Assembly (NCBI RefSeq): GCF_016735695.1
Contig: NZ_JAERQD010000011.1
Location: 1-64,000, forward strand
Reading direction: 5' to 3'
Length of the DNA stretch: 64,000 nt
Source of the DNA: Microvirga zambiensis WSM3693
GTDB taxonomy: Bacteria > Pseudomonadota > Alphaproteobacteria > Rhizobiales > Beijerinckiaceae
In this document: positions 37,184-47,530 of the stretch, in pieces
How the letters are laid out: the number at the start of each line of letters is the position of its first letter
Numbering within the stretch: the stretch's first letter is position 1
The notes under the pieces: generated by a model
The model's input: the letters and a program-made list of their open reading frames with translations, nothing else
What the model was told of the DNA's origin: nothing
Database searches by the model: none
Made by a program: the position numbers and the translations under genes

Positions 37184-37199
37184 GTTCGTTTTATAGAAC
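37184..37199. promoter_or_regulatory. Palindromic operator, site 3 (peroxiredoxin / sbp)
   Basis: GTTCGTTTTATAGAAC. About 45 bp here, including TGTCGCGC and AAGTCAATGGAATGTTC, are duplicated at the cysJ promoter (site 1), and in both the leftward TTGACT box follows the operator. The leftward gene is the peroxiredoxin. Confidence 0.65.
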
Positions 37200-37470
37200 A
37201 TCACGCGATAAAAGAGTTTGCTAGAAGGGGCTTCGTTTAAAGAAGAATCTTCTACTCGTACCTCTGCCAGCGATTTTGGGCATTAAACAAGGCCCTCGCC
37301 GCAAGTGCTCAGCCAAATAAAAATGAACCCCACGAAAATACCGCAGAGCCTAGCACAAACATACTGCGCCGCGGCGGATACAGGAAAACATCATCCTCTG
37401 AACACGCACCGCTATACTACGAAAGAACATCATACGGAGCGCAATCCGCAAAGTAATTGCCTTAGGGGAT

Positions 37471-37499
37471 TTGACACGCGTTCTTTTTAGCGGATATTT
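37471..37499 (+). promoter_or_regulatory. Probable sigma-70 promoter of the sulfate importer operon
   Basis: TTGACA (37471-37476), 17-bp spacer, ATATTT (37494-37499). The spacer begins CGCGTTCTTTTTAG: a half-conserved copy of the sulfur operator (GTTCTTTTTA) in the same position as at cysH, between the two boxes. It lies 64 bp upstream of the sbp start codon. Confidence 0.6.
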
Positions 37500-37562
37500 C
37501 TGCCCTTGTCTGAGAGCCATTGATAGCTTGCTCTCGCTTCAATCATGGCCCGGGAGGGTAGA

Positions 37563-38624
37563 ATGCAAGGCAATGTTCTATACGTCGCTGGAGTGAAAAA
37601 ACATTCTCCGTTGCGGTCCCTTCTGCCGGCTATCGGTTTGGCGGTCATAGGCTGCTCGGGCCTTCTGACGCTCTCCAGCGCCGCATCGGCCCAGACGCAG
37701 TTGCTGAACGTCTCATACGATCCGACGCGGGAGCTCTACCGCGAGGTCAATCAGGCCTTTGCCGATGATTGGAAGGCCAAGACGGGTGAAACCGTCTCGA
37801 TCCGGACGTCCCACGGCGGATCCGGCGCGCAGGCCCGTACGGTCATCGACGGCATCGACGCCGATGTGGTGACGCTCGGCATTCCGTCCGACATCGATGC
37901 CATTGCAAAGGCGACCAAGAAAATCCCGGCCGACTGGCGCAGCAAGCTGCCCAACAACGCGCTGCCTTACACCTCGACCGTCGTCTTCCTGGTCCGCAAG
38001 GGCAATCCGAAAGACATCAAGGACTGGGACGACCTTGTAAAGCCCGGCGTCCAGGTGATCACGCCCAATCCCAAAACCTCCGCGGGTGGCCGCTGGAACT
38101 TCCTGGCCGCCTGGGGTTATGCGCAGACCAAGGACGGCAGTGGCGACAAGGCGAAGGAATTCGTCACCGCCCTCTACAAGAACGTGCCGGTGCTCGATAC
38201 GGGTGCCCGCGGATCGACCGTGACCTTCGCCCAGCGCGGTCTTGGGGATGTTCTGCCGGCTTGGGAGAACGAAGCCTTCCTGGTCCTCGACGAATTCGGA
38301 CGTGACAAGTTCGAGATCGTGGTGCCGACGCTGTCGATCCTGGCCGAGCCACCGGTCGCTCTCGTCGCGGGCAATGTCGATGGCAAGGGAACGCGCAAGG
38401 TCGCCGAGGCCTTCCTTAGCTTCCTCTACACCGACAAGGCGCAGGCGATTTTTGCCAAGCATCATTACCGCCCGAGCAAGGCCGAAGCCGCCAAGCCCGA
38501 GGATCTCGCGGTTCTGCCGAACTTGAAGCTGTTCACGATCGAGTCGCTCCAGGGCAACTGGGACGACATTCAGAAGAACAATTTCGACTCGGGCGGGCTT
38601 TTCGATCAGATCAGCAAGCGCTGA
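37563..38624 (+). CDS. sbp: Sulfate ABC transporter substrate-binding protein
   Basis: 353 residues from the ATG at 37563, preceded by GGGAGGGTAGA. Signal peptide ending near ASAQ (residue 43). The mature protein begins with the family hallmark LLNVSYDPTRELYREVNQAF; anion-binding signatures are SHGGSGAQARTVIDG, ADVVTLGIPSDIDAIAKATK and PKTSAGGRWNFLAAWGYA. It captures sulfate or thiosulfate in the periplasm for CysTWA. First gene of a four-gene operon with 2-bp spacing or overlaps. Confidence 0.93.
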   Translation: MQGNVLYVAGVKKHSPLRSLLPAIGLAVIGCSGLLTLSSAASAQTQLLNVSYDPTRELYREVNQAFADDWKAKTGETVSIRTSHGGSGAQARTVIDGIDADVVTLGIPSDIDAIAKATKKIPADWRSKLPNNALPYTSTVVFLVRKGNPKDIKDWDDLVKPGVQVITPNPKTSAGGRWNFLAAWGYAQTKDGSGDKAKEFVTALYKNVPVLDTGARGSTVTFAQRGLGDVLPAWENEAFLVLDEFGRDKFEIVVPTLSILAEPPVALVAGNVDGKGTRKVAEAFLSFLYTDKAQAIFAKHHYRPSKAEAAKPEDLAVLPNLKLFTIESLQGNWDDIQKNNFDSGGLFDQISKR

Positions 38625-38626
38625 CC

Positions 38627-39475
38627 ATGAGGCCTGCACTGTCTCTGCGCCTCAAACAATCGAGCGTGCTGCCGGGCTTCGGCGTCACGCTCGGCTACAC
38701 GCTGCTTTACCTTGGACTGCTGGTGTTGCTGCCCCTCGGCGCTCTGGTGGTCAAGGCCTCAGGAATTGGGATCGCCGGGATTGCGGCAACGGCCACTGAG
38801 CCTCGGGTCGCTGCGGCCCTCAAAACGAGTTTCGGCATTTCGCTGCTTGCCGCCGGCGTCGCTTCGCTCTTCGGCCTCCTGACCGCCTGGGTTCTCAGCC
38901 GATACGATTTTCCGGGCCGCAAGCTCATCGATGCCATTGTCGATTTGCCCTTTGCCCTCCCAACGGCTGTTGCGGGCATTGCCCTTGCCGCTCTTTACGC
39001 ACCAAACGGCTGGGTGGGATCGCTGCTTGAGCCTTTGGGTCTCAAGGTGGCCTATACGCCGTTGGGCATCTTCATCGCCTTGGTCTTCATTGGGCTGCCT
39101 TTCGCCGTCCGGACCGTGCAGCCGCTGATCGCTGAGATCGAAGGCGAGCTGGAGGAGGCCTCGGCCACCCTCGGTGCGTCGCGCTGGCGCACCCTTTGGA
39201 GCATTCTCCTGCCTCCGCTTCTTCCCGGCGTGCTGACAGGCTTTGCACTGGCCTTCGCCCGCGCGGTCGGAGAATACGGATCCGTGATCTTCATTGCCGG
39301 AAACCTGCCCTATGTCTCCGAAATCGCTCCGCTGCTGATCGTGATCAAGCTGTCGGAATACGATTATACCGGCGCGACGGTGATCGCGACCATCATGCTG
39401 GCGATCTCGTTCTCAGTGCTTTTGTTGATCAACCTGCTTCAGGCTTGGAGCCGCAGGAGGTTCGGTCATGTCTGA
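38627..39475 (+). CDS. cysT: Sulfate ABC transporter permease CysT
   Basis: 282 residues with six membrane helices. Family markers are [40 protein letters not shown], the EAA loop [20 protein letters not shown] and [20 protein letters not shown]. It forms the membrane channel with CysW. It begins 2 bp after sbp and its last 8 bp overlap cysW. Confidence 0.93.
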   Translation: MRPALSLRLKQSSVLPGFGVTLGYTLLYLGLLVLLPLGALVVKASGIGIAGIAATATEPRVAAALKTSFGISLLAAGVASLFGLLTAWVLSRYDFPGRKLIDAIVDLPFALPTAVAGIALAALYAPNGWVGSLLEPLGLKVAYTPLGIFIALVFIGLPFAVRTVQPLIAEIEGELEEASATLGASRWRTLWSILLPPLLPGVLTGFALAFARAVGEYGSVIFIAGNLPYVSEIAPLLIVIKLSEYDYTGATVIATIMLAISFSVLLLINLLQAWSRRRFGHV

Positions 39476-40349
39476 TCTTTCTGCCGCTCTCGTGCTAACG
39501 GATTCACCGCAGCAGAGCGTCGTGACCGAGAGTAAGCTCATTCGGCGTCTAGCTATCTCGATTGCCCTCGTCTTCCTGCTTCTGTTCCTGGTGTTGCCGC
39601 TCGTCGTCGTCTTCGTGGAAGCCTTCAGGCGAGGGCTCGCCGGCTTTCTTGCCGCGTTTCAGGAGGCGGACGCGCTGGCTGCCATCCAGCTGACGTTGAC
39701 GGTTGCGGCCATCGCGGTCCCGGCGAACCTCGTCTTTGGCCTTGCGGCTTCCTGGGCGATCGCCAAGTTCGAGTTCAAGGGCAAGAGCCTGCTGATCACC
39801 CTGATCGACCTGCCGTTCTCGGTCTCGCCCGTCGTATCCGGCCTGATCTACCTGCTTCTTTTCGGCGCCCAGGGCCTGTTCGGACCTTGGCTCATGGCGC
39901 ATGGCATCAAGATCGCCTTCGCGCTCCCGGGCATCGTGCTTGCCACCATCTTCGTGACTTTTCCCTTCGTGGCACGGCAGCTCATCCCGCTCATGCAGGA
40001 GCAGGGGACCGCGGAAGAAGAGGCCGCCCTGACGCTGGGCGCAAGCGGGTGGCGCACCTTCCTCACTGTGACGCTGCCCAACATCAAATGGGGACTGCTC
40101 TACGGCGTCCTGCTCTGCAACGCCCGCGCCATGGGCGAGTTCGGCGCCGTGTCCGTCGTCTCGGGACACATCCGCGGCCTGACCAACACCATCCCGCTTC
40201 ATGTGGAGATTCTCTACAATGAGTACAACTTCGTTGCGGCGTTTGCCGTCGCCTCGCTCCTCGCAAGTCTCGCCCTCGTCACATTGGCGCTCAAGTCATT
40301 TCTCGAGTGGCGCCATGGCGCCGATCTCGCCGGTGGCACCCATCGCTGA
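39468..40349 (+). CDS. cysW: Sulfate ABC transporter permease CysW
   Basis: 293 residues, six helices. [20 protein letters not shown], the EAA loop [20 protein letters not shown], and [20 protein letters not shown] are typical of CysW. It overlaps cysT by 8 bp and cysA by 35 bp. The N-terminal 25 residues are variable. Confidence 0.93.
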   Translation: MSDLSAALVLTDSPQQSVVTESKLIRRLAISIALVFLLLFLVLPLVVVFVEAFRRGLAGFLAAFQEADALAAIQLTLTVAAIAVPANLVFGLAASWAIAKFEFKGKSLLITLIDLPFSVSPVVSGLIYLLLFGAQGLFGPWLMAHGIKIAFALPGIVLATIFVTFPFVARQLIPLMQEQGTAEEEAALTLGASGWRTFLTVTLPNIKWGLLYGVLLCNARAMGEFGAVSVVSGHIRGLTNTIPLHVEILYNEYNFVAAFAVASLLASLALVTLALKSFLEWRHGADLAGGTHR

Positions 40350-41400
40350 GCAGGGCCAGGCAGTCGACATCCGCGTCGCCGGCGTGACGAAAGCGTTCGC
40401 AGGTTCGGCCGCGCTGCACGACATCGACCTGACCGTGAGGCCCGGGGAGCTCTTGGCACTGCTTGGACCATCCGGATCCGGAAAGACGACGCTTTTGCGC
40501 ATTATCGCGGGATTGGCGCAGGCGGATCGCGGCCAGGTCTTCTTCGGTGGATTGGATGCCACCACCTTTCCCGTGCAGAAGCGTCAGGTTGGCTTCGTCT
40601 TCCAGCATTATGCCCTGTTTAAGCACATGAGCGTTGCCGACAACATTGGTTATGGGCTGCGGGTGCGCGAGCGGACGAACCGTCCGTCCAAGACCGAGAT
40701 CCGGCGCCGTATCTCGGAATTGCTCGATCTGGTCCAACTCTCCGGCTACGAGAACCGGTTCCCGGCACAGCTCTCCGGCGGGCAGCGTCAGCGGGTCGCC
40801 CTGGCCCGCGCGCTGGCCGTCGAGCCGCGGGTCCTCTTGCTCGACGAGCCCTTCGGCGCCCTCGACGCCAAGGTGCGCAAGGATCTTCGCGCGTGGCTGC
40901 GCGACATCCACGAGCGCACGGGCAAGACAACGGTCTTCGTCACGCACGATCAGGACGAAGCCCTCGAGCTGGCGGACCGGGTCGCGGTCCTCAATCAAGG
41001 AAGGCTGGAACAGGTCGGGAGCCCCGACGAGGTGCAGGATCATCCCGCAACGCCGTTTGTGATGACCTTCCTCGGCCAAGCCGTCCGCTTTTCCGCAGAC
41101 ATCCGAGACGGGAGGGTGCTGGTGAACGGAAAGCTTGTTTCTGTCGCGGCCCCGAGATCAACCATTGGACTCGCGAGCCTCTATTGCCGGCCATGGCATC
41201 TGAAGCCCGTGCAGGCCGGCCATGGACATCATCAAGGTCTCATCACTGGCGTTCGACGCCTTGGGTCCATGCGCCGGATCGAGGTGACGCAAGCGGATGG
41301 GACGAGGCTCGAGATCGAGGCTCCTCTCGCGACCAACCTGAGGGTTGGCGAGGAGATCGGCCTCGACATTCAGGACGGTGTGATCTTCCGGGAAGGTTGA
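40315..41400 (+). CDS. cysA: Sulfate/thiosulfate importer ATPase CysA
   Basis: 361 residues from the ATG at 40315, within the cysW end. Walker [20 protein letters not shown]-loop [12 protein letters not shown], signature [16 protein letters not shown], Walker [15 protein letters not shown]-loop [13 protein letters not shown], then a TOBE-like C-terminus ([30 protein letters not shown]). It powers sulfate uptake through CysTW. The 41401-41694 stretch after it holds no gene. Confidence 0.94.
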   Translation: MAPISPVAPIAEQGQAVDIRVAGVTKAFAGSAALHDIDLTVRPGELLALLGPSGSGKTTLLRIIAGLAQADRGQVFFGGLDATTFPVQKRQVGFVFQHYALFKHMSVADNIGYGLRVRERTNRPSKTEIRRRISELLDLVQLSGYENRFPAQLSGGQRQRVALARALAVEPRVLLLDEPFGALDAKVRKDLRAWLRDIHERTGKTTVFVTHDQDEALELADRVAVLNQGRLEQVGSPDEVQDHPATPFVMTFLGQAVRFSADIRDGRVLVNGKLVSVAAPRSTIGLASLYCRPWHLKPVQAGHGHHQGLITGVRRLGSMRRIEVTQADGTRLEIEAPLATNLRVGEEIGLDIQDGVIFREG

Positions 41401-41694
41401 CGGCTGGTATCAGGCGTTGGCTGGAGCCATGCTGACAGGTCGGGCGAGATGCGCACGCCCGCCTCCTGACGTGACATCGAACCTGCCATTTCCTGCCATC
41501 CTCAAGCTGTAACTTGATGTCGGCTGGGGCGACAAGCGGCACTCGCTCGTCGGGATTCCTGTCGCGGGTACTGCGCGACTTCGATCAGTCGCAGTCCCAA
41601 TGCGGATGACGTACCCATCTCCACTGCTCGCGTGGACTGTCGTGCCTTTGAAATGTAACCCTGCTATCATCGTGCCAAGCGTTGGGGGGATTGC

Positions 41695-42807
41695 ATGCGC
41701 CTTGCCGTGTACAATGTCGAAAACCTCTTCGATCGTGCAAAGGCGATGAACCTCGACAGCTGGGCGGACGGGCGGCCCGTGCTGGAGCGCTTTGCCGCGC
41801 TGAGCGGCCTGCTCGGGCAGGTCACCTACAGCAATGCCGACAAGGCGAAGATCGCCAAACTGGTCAGCGCGCTGGGGATGGAAAAATCCGACACGGGTCC
41901 ATTCGTCATCCTGCGCCGGAATCGGGGTGGCTTGCTCAAGCGGCCCAAGGCGGGTGGCCTTGAGGTCATCGCGAACGGCCGTGCCGATTGGGTCGGCTCC
42001 CTGGAACTGCGGGAAGAGCCGATCAATGAGCACTCCATGCGCAATACCGCGCGTGTGATGGTGGACCTTGAGGCGGACGTACTCGGTGTCGTCGAGGCGG
42101 AAAGCCGTCCGGTACTCTCGGCCTTCAATCGCGAGATCCTACCAGCGGTCGGGGGCACGCCGTTCCGGCACGTCATGGTGATTGACGGCAATGATGAACG
42201 CGGAATCGACGTTGGCCTGATGACCCGCAAGGGCTACCCGATCGGCTCGATGCGCAGCCATGTCGACGATTGCACGGCTGACGGCGAAACCATATTTTCA
42301 CGCGATTGCCCGGAGTTCGAAATTACAACGCCCAAGGGCGCGCGGTTGGTCGTCATGGTCAACCATCTCAAGAGCAAGGGTTATGGCAAGAAGGACGTGT
42401 CGGATGCGAAGCGCAAGGCGCAGGCGACCCGCGTCGCAAAGATCTACAAGGACTTGATCGGCCAGGGCGTCAAATACATTGCGGTGATTGGCGACCTCAA
42501 CGACATTCCGACGAGTGGTCCGCTCAAGCCACTGATCGACAGCACATCGCTGACGGACATCTTCAAGCACGACGCCTTTGACGACGGCGGCTATCCGGGC
42601 ACCTATGGCGGCTCTACGGATTCCAACAAGATTGACTACATTCTGCTGTCGCCGGCGCTCTACGCCAAGGTCAAGGCCGGCGGCGTGTTCCGCAAGGCGA
42701 TGTGGCCGGGTGTGCGTCCGAAGAAGTGGGAAACTTATGAGGAGGTGGCCCGCCCCGAGGACGCGGGCTCGGACCACGCTGCGCTCTGGGTCGATCTCGA
42801 CATTTGA
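41695..42807 (+). CDS. Endonuclease/exonuclease/phosphatase-family protein
   Basis: 370 residues. EEP-fold residues are all visible: Asn and Glu in MRLAVYNVENLFDRAKAM, Glu in VLGVVEAESRPVL, His in VVMVNHLKSKGYG, Asp/Asn in YIAVIGDLNDIPTSG, and Asp-His in DAGSDHAALWVD. Substrates in this superfamily include DNA, phosphoinositides and sphingomyelin; no exported-protein signal is present, so a cytoplasmic role is more likely. It stands alone after the sulfate operon. The following 42808-43096 has no gene. Confidence 0.88.
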   Translation: MRLAVYNVENLFDRAKAMNLDSWADGRPVLERFAALSGLLGQVTYSNADKAKIAKLVSALGMEKSDTGPFVILRRNRGGLLKRPKAGGLEVIANGRADWVGSLELREEPINEHSMRNTARVMVDLEADVLGVVEAESRPVLSAFNREILPAVGGTPFRHVMVIDGNDERGIDVGLMTRKGYPIGSMRSHVDDCTADGETIFSRDCPEFEITTPKGARLVVMVNHLKSKGYGKKDVSDAKRKAQATRVAKIYKDLIGQGVKYIAVIGDLNDIPTSGPLKPLIDSTSLTDIFKHDAFDDGGYPGTYGGSTDSNKIDYILLSPALYAKVKAGGVFRKAMWPGVRPKKWETYEEVARPEDAGSDHAALWVDLDI

Positions 42808-43096
42808 TCACCGCCGCGTCTGGCGGTCAGCCACCTCGATCTGCGGGTCTGCTCCTGCGCCGGGAACATCGTCGGCGCTTTCCGGACACCGCTTCGGGCC
42901 CTTGGCAAGGCCACGCCCGAGCGCTGTTACAAATGTCTCATAGCGTTTACCGGCCCTGGCGCGTTGCCAGCGCGCCTGGTTCAGGGAGCGCCGGTCTCGT
43001 GGCGAGCGCTCATGTCCTCTGTTTTCATCTCGGATCATTGATGCCGCAAGCGCCCGCTGAAGGCGGGCACCCATATCCATCTGGATCCATTCAGAT

Positions 43097-43252
43097 TCAG
43101 ATCCTGGCGTCGCTTCGCGCGACGCTCTCGATCTGAAAGCGCTTGATGCCCAGATCATCAAGTTCGTGATCAGAGAGTTTGGACAGTTCGTTGACGGTCG
43201 CGCGGTACGTCAAGTACGCGCGGACCTTCGCAAGAATGTGGGACACAAACAT
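43097..43252 (-). CDS. DUF1127 (YjiS-like) small protein, 51 residues
   Basis: The minus strand reads MFVSHILAKVRAYLTYRATV, then NELSKLSDHELDDLGIKRFQ, then IESVARSDARI. This is the arginine-rich DUF1127 domain, with L..L.D.EL.DLGI at its core. TAGGAGCTCCAG precedes the ATG. In alphaproteobacteria members regulate phosphate, carbon or RNA-related responses; which applies here is unknown. The 390 bp upstream (43253-43643) contain only its probable promoter region. Confidence 0.82.
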   Translation of the reverse strand: MFVSHILAKVRAYLTYRATVNELSKLSDHELDDLGIKRFQIESVARSDARI

Positions 43253-43643
43253 CTGGAGCTCCTATCGATGCGGGCACAGGATTTGCCATCGGGTATGGCG
43301 CGCGTGCGGTGCAACATACATACGCGTGCGATGCGAAACTAAGCACTGATGCTAAAAATGAGGCAGCCATGCTCACACTGCATGCTGATGTCATCATCCG
43401 TTCATCTGATGAATCCTGGGAGATCGAGGCGGCAGTCTCGAGAATGATATTCTCCGCCAAGTCTCTTTCCGATTGCCATGTCTGACTGCGCGGAGGTTAA
43501 CGTTTCCCTTGGCGCGGGAGGTCATCATGTGGCTGGCCTCCTGTTTCTAACGACGGACCGGCGCAGCTCACAGGAGGAAGCGCAGGCGGACAGGGCTTTG
43601 ACGCCTCTTGACGAGCGGCGCTGCAAGTTCTTGAAGTGGCATA

Positions 43644-43925
43644 ATGGATCAGTCAGGCCCCAGGATCACTATCACCTGCTGTACGCAATGCCAGTGGCTC
43701 CTGCGCTCGGCCTGGCTTGCCCAGGAACTTCTCTCGACCTTCGGAACCGATCTTGGCGAAGTAGCCCTGGTTCCAGGCACAGGCGGAGTCTTTCAAATCC
43801 GCTACGAGGGCGAGATCATTTGGGACCGCAAAAACGACGGTGGTTTCCCCGAGGCCAAGGTCCTGAAGCAGCGCGTCCGCGACCAGTTGGATCCTGAACG
43901 CAGCCTCGGTCATAGTGACCGGTAG
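43644..43925 (+). CDS. SelT/SelW/SelH-family (Rdx) thioredoxin-like protein
   Basis: 93 residues. The redox motif CTQCQW follows the first strand (GPRITITCCTQCQWLLRSAW); then LLSTFGTDLGEVALVPGTGG, FQIRYEGEIIWDRKNDGGFP and AKVLKQRVRDQLDP are typical of the Rdx family. Cysteine replaces selenocysteine. It is thought to act in thiol redox. It is a single gene, convergent with nadC. Confidence 0.85.
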   Translation: MDQSGPRITITCCTQCQWLLRSAWLAQELLSTFGTDLGEVALVPGTGGVFQIRYEGEIIWDRKNDGGFPEAKVLKQRVRDQLDPERSLGHSDR

Positions 43926-44001
43926 CCCTCGCCAGCGGCATCGGATGAGCCGCTGAAGTGCAGGGGCTCTTGTCTTTCCCTTAGAGCTCAGACCCGTCGA
44001 A

Positions 44002-44886
44002 TCAGCAGCCTCTGGCCACATCGAGACCGAGATCGAGGATCGGCGCGCTGTGCGTGATCCAGCCGGTCGAGATCAGATCCACTCCCGAGGCTGCGATGGC
44101 AGGCGCCGTTGCAGCGGTGACCCGGCCCGAAGCTTCCGTAACGGCGCGCTTGTTCACCCGCCGCACCGCCTCTGAGAGGGTGTCGGGGCTCATGTTGTCG
44201 AGCAGGATCGCATCAGCGCCGACCTCCAGCACTTCATTCAGCTGGTCGAGCGTGTCGACTTCGATCTCGATCTTGACCAAATGGCCGACAGCCGCACGGG
44301 CCCGCTCCAGCGCCGGCCTGACGCCTCCGGCAATGGCGATGTGGTTGTCCTTGATCAGAACGGCATCGTCGAGCCCGAAGCGATGGTTGGCTCCTCCGCC
44401 AGCTCGGACAGCGTGCTTCTCGAGCGAGCGCAATCCCGGTGTTGTTTTGCGCGTGCAGACAATCCGCGCATGGCCATGGGGACGAATGGCATCGACAAGA
44501 GCGGCCGTTGCCGTTGCAATGCCCGACAGCTTGCAGAGCAGATTGAGGGCCACACGTTCTGCCGGGAGGATGCTCCGCGCTGGACCGTCCAGCCGTAGAA
44601 CGGCCTCTCCTCGTTCCACCCGGCTGCCATCGGGCCGGTCAACAGATACCGTGACGGCGGGATCGATCAAGGTGAAGGCGAGTTGTGCCGCATCCACGCC
44701 CGCGACAACCCCTGGTTCCCGGGCCACGATGGCGCCACGCAGCCGGGCATCGGCCGGAATGACGGCATCAGTGGTGATGTCGCCGGCCCGACCGAGATCC
44801 TCGAGCAACGCGCCGCGCACGATCGGCTCCACCAGCAGGCGAGGAAGCGGAGACAAGACACCGTGGGTGGGGACAATCGGCTTCAT
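44002..44886 (-). CDS. nadC: Nicotinate-nucleotide pyrophosphorylase (quinolinate phosphoribosyltransferase)
   Basis: 294 residues. It converts quinolinate and PRPP to nicotinate mononucleotide. Motifs: ALLEDLGRAGDITTDAVIPA, LNLLCKLSGIATATAALVDA, ARIVCTRKTTPGLRSLEKHA, VRAGGGANHRFGLDDAVLIK, IEIEVDTLDQLNEVLEVGAD, ASGVDLISTGWITHSAPILD. The start overlaps the nadB stop by 4 bp. Last gene of nadA-nadB-nadC. Confidence 0.94.
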   Translation of the reverse strand: MKPIVPTHGVLSPLPRLLVEPIVRGALLEDLGRAGDITTDAVIPADARLRGAIVAREPGVVAGVDAAQLAFTLIDPAVTVSVDRPDGSRVERGEAVLRLDGPARSILPAERVALNLLCKLSGIATATAALVDAIRPHGHARIVCTRKTTPGLRSLEKHAVRAGGGANHRFGLDDAVLIKDNHIAIAGGVRPALERARAAVGHLVKIEIEVDTLDQLNEVLEVGADAILLDNMSPDTLSEAVRRVNKRAVTEASGRVTAATAPAIAASGVDLISTGWITHSAPILDLGLDVARGC

Positions 44887-46481
44887 GCAACTCTCCTGAC
44901 AGCTGTCGCTGTGTCGTTGTCGATCTCAGCCGCGAGGCGCAGCGCCTGATCGAGGGTGATCTCGGTATGCTGTTCCGCCGTAAGTTCGGGATGGTCGAGC
45001 CGCTGATGAGCACCCCGGCTCTCGCTCCGGCTATAGGCCGACACGGTTATCAGCAGGCCGACCATTGCAGCGGCGTGGACCTCTGCCGCGCGCCCAGTGC
45101 GCAAGTACGTACGCAAGCGACCGATAGCGCCCTGCAATCCAGCCTTGTCGCGCAGAACGCCGACCTGTTGGTCCATGATCGACCGGATTTGCAGCAGGTC
45201 GGGAGATTGCTGACGAACGGCAGGCCGATGCTGCCCACCAAGAAACGGTGAGGCTGGCCGTTCCATTAGCCTCTGGACTGACTTTCCTTTGATATCCTCA
45301 GCCGCCCAGGCAGCGTAGGTGAGTGCTTCAAGGAGCGAGTTGCTCGCCAGGCGGTTTGCCCCGTGCAGGCCCGTCGAGGCGACCTCGCCACAGGCCCACA
45401 GGCCCTCAACGGAGCTGCGGCCGTGAGCGTCGACCTTGATCCCGCCCATGTGGTAATGAGCGGCCGGGCGCACCGGAATCGGGTCGCGCACCGGATCGAT
45501 GCCTGTGGCCCGACAGAGCGCCGTAACTCCAGGGAATTTGTGGGTGATCTGCTCGCCGAGCACAGCGCGCGTATCAAGGAATACGCGCTCACCCGCACAG
45601 ATCTGGGCAAAGCCCGCCCGGGCAACGACATCGCGAGGCGCCAGTTCCGCTCCGGGAATGTGCTGCATGAATCGCTCACCATGGCTGTTGACCAGCGTTG
45701 CGCCTTCGCCGCGTAAGGCTTCGGTGGCAAGCGGCATAGGATCAAGGCCAGCCGCAATGGCGGTGGGATGGAATTGGACGAACTCAAGATCGCGCAGAAC
45801 CGCGCCCGCACCGGCTGCGAGCGCCAGCCCGCCTCCCACCGCGCTCAAAGGATTGGTGGTGTGCGCGTAGAGCCCGCCGATCCCCCCTGTGGCCAGCACC
45901 ACGGCCCGGCTCGGGATCAAGATTGGCTCACGGCCGCCTTCGGCATCTCTCTGCATGCAGAACACACCGGCCACCGCGCCATGGGCGTCGAGCGCCAGAT
46001 CGGTGACGCGGTGGTCCTCCAAAACCTGAATGGAGGGAGCCTTCCTGACGGCACGGATGAGGGCGTCCAGAACACATCGGCCGGTTCCATCCCCTTCCGC
46101 ATGCACGATCCGCCGGCGTGAGTGGGCAGCTTCCAGCCCCAGGACCAAGCTGTCCTCGGACGCGGTTCGATCAAAACGGGTACCCTGGGCCAACAGCCAC
46201 GCAATGCAGGCCGGGGCGGCGGCCGCCACACGGGCGGCAACATCAGGGTCGCTCAGGCCCGTGCCCGCCTGCAGCGTGTCGGCAGCGTGCAGGGCAGGGT
46301 GGTCATCGTCCCCAAGGGCTGCCGCAATCCCACCCTGCGCCAAGGCCGTGGCAGCGTCGTGTCCAAGAGGCGAGGCCACAAGCAGGGTCACGGGCAGCGG
46401 CGCCAAATGCAGGGCTGTCGCCAGTCCTGCGATGCCGCCACCCACGACCACAACGCGATCGCGCGGATAGGCTGTCGTCAT
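44883..46481 (-). CDS. nadB: L-aspartate oxidase
   Basis: 532 residues. FAD-dependent oxidation of aspartate to iminoaspartate. FAD motif VVVVGGGIAGLATALHLAPL; succinate-dehydrogenase-like core with LALAAGAGAVLRDLEFVQFH, RGEGATLVNSHGERFM, RPAAHYHMGGIKVDAHGRSS, LWACGEVASTGLHGANRLAS and NSLLEALTYAAWAA. The C-terminal helical domain is present. It lies 9 bp after nadA and overlaps nadC by 4 bp. Confidence 0.94.
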   Translation of the reverse strand: MTTAYPRDRVVVVGGGIAGLATALHLAPLPVTLLVASPLGHDAATALAQGGIAAALGDDDHPALHAADTLQAGTGLSDPDVAARVAAAAPACIAWLLAQGTRFDRTASEDSLVLGLEAAHSRRRIVHAEGDGTGRCVLDALIRAVRKAPSIQVLEDHRVTDLALDAHGAVAGVFCMQRDAEGGREPILIPSRAVVLATGGIGGLYAHTTNPLSAVGGGLALAAGAGAVLRDLEFVQFHPTAIAAGLDPMPLATEALRGEGATLVNSHGERFMQHIPGAELAPRDVVARAGFAQICAGERVFLDTRAVLGEQITHKFPGVTALCRATGIDPVRDPIPVRPAAHYHMGGIKVDAHGRSSVEGLWACGEVASTGLHGANRLASNSLLEALTYAAWAAEDIKGKSVQRLMERPASPFLGGQHRPAVRQQSPDLLQIRSIMDQQVGVLRDKAGLQGAIGRLRTYLRTGRAAEVHAAAMVGLLITVSAYSRSESRGAHQRLDHPELTAEQHTEITLDQALRLAAEIDNDTATAVRRVA

Positions 46482-46490
46482 GGCCAGTCC

Positions 46491-47489
46491 TCAGCGCACA
46501 GCGAGCATGCGCTCGACCGCCAGTCGGGCGCGCTCGGCCACGGCCGGGTCGATGGTGACCTCGTGCCGGCGTTGCTCCAGCGCCTGCCGGATCTTGGGCA
46601 GGGTGATCCGCTTCATGTGCGGGCACAGGTTGCAGGGCCGCACGAACTCGACCTCCGGATACAAAGCCGCCACGTTGTCGCTCATCGAGCACTCGGTCAC
46701 GAGGGCCACCCGCGCCGGGCGGTTCTCGCCAACGTAGTCCGCCATGCCGGCGGTCGACCCGGCATAGTCGGCTTCTGCCACCACCTCCGGCGGCGCCTCC
46801 GGGTGGGCCAGCACCACCACATCCGGATAGCTCTGACGCACTTCCCGAATGTCATCGGCGGTGAAGCGCTCGTGGACCTCGCAGTGGCCGGCCCAGGTAA
46901 TGATGTCGATTCCAGGCACCAAGGCGGCGGTGTTCTGGGCCAGGAACTCGTCCGGCAACATAATGACCCGGTCAACGCCCAGCGACTCGATCACCTTATT
47001 GGCATTTCCTGAGGTGCAGCAGATGTCCGATTCCGCCTTCACGGCGGCGGAGGTGTTGACATAGGTAACCACAGGCACGCCCGGGTAGCGCGCCCGCAAC
47101 TGGCGCACATCCTCGGCCGTGATCGACTCGGCCAGCGAACAGCCGGCCTCGGCATCCGGGATCAGCACGGTCTTGCCCGGATTGAGAAGTTTCGCGGTCT
47201 CGGCCATGAAATGCACGCCAGCGACCACAATCACGTCGGCGTTGGTGTTCACGGCTTCACGGGCCAGGGCCAGGCTGTCGCCGACGATGTCGCCCACGGT
47301 GTGGAAGATCTCAGGTGTCTGGTAGTTGTGGGCCAGGATGACGGCATTGTGCTGGCGCTTGAGGGCAAGGATGGCCTCAATGTCGTCAGCGAAGACCGGC
47401 CACTCGATCGCCGGAACGTGATGCCGCACGCGGGCGTAGAGGTCAGGCAACGGCAGGGATCCAGACGCAAACGAAGCAGCAACGGACAT
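46491..47489 (-). CDS. nadA: Quinolinate synthase
   Basis: 332 residues. It condenses iminoaspartate with dihydroxyacetone phosphate using a 4Fe-4S cluster. Motifs: [76 protein letters not shown], and the C-terminal [16 protein letters not shown] with [13 protein letters not shown]. Cluster cysteines are present. First gene of the operon; probable NrtR half-sites lie 42-123 bp upstream. Confidence 0.95.
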   Translation of the reverse strand: MSVAASFASGSLPLPDLYARVRHHVPAIEWPVFADDIEAILALKRQHNAVILAHNYQTPEIFHTVGDIVGDSLALAREAVNTNADVIVVAGVHFMAETAKLLNPGKTVLIPDAEAGCSLAESITAEDVRQLRARYPGVPVVTYVNTSAAVKAESDICCTSGNANKVIESLGVDRVIMLPDEFLAQNTAALVPGIDIITWAGHCEVHERFTADDIREVRQSYPDVVVLAHPEAPPEVVAEADYAGSTAGMADYVGENRPARVALVTECSMSDNVAALYPEVEFVRPCNLCPHMKRITLPKIRQALEQRRHEVTIDPAVAERARLAVERMLAVR

Positions 47490-47530
47490 TGCGATCTCCT
47501 ATGCTCACGGCGAGCATTAATAAATCGTAC

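Larger units (their letters stand above)
36938..37562. other. Regulatory intergenic region between peroxiredoxin and sbp
   Basis: 625 bp without a gene. It is AT-rich from 37180 to 37500 and carries the operator at 37184-37199, a palindrome AGAAG-AAT-CTTCT at 37241-37253, AAAGAACAT near 37424, and a good rightward promoter at 37471-37499. A leftward promoter with TTGACT at 37172-37177 would give the peroxiredoxin mRNA a 5' leader of about 200 nt. Confidence 0.6.

Noticed and set aside
43170..43460. 96-residue minus-strand frame containing the DUF1127 region
   Set aside because: The DUF1127 protein is in a different frame with its own ribosome site; this frame is a shadow.
46122..47012. Plus-strand frame of 296 codons over nadB and nadA
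   Set aside because: Antisense to two well-supported enzymes; the translation is low-complexity and matches nothing.
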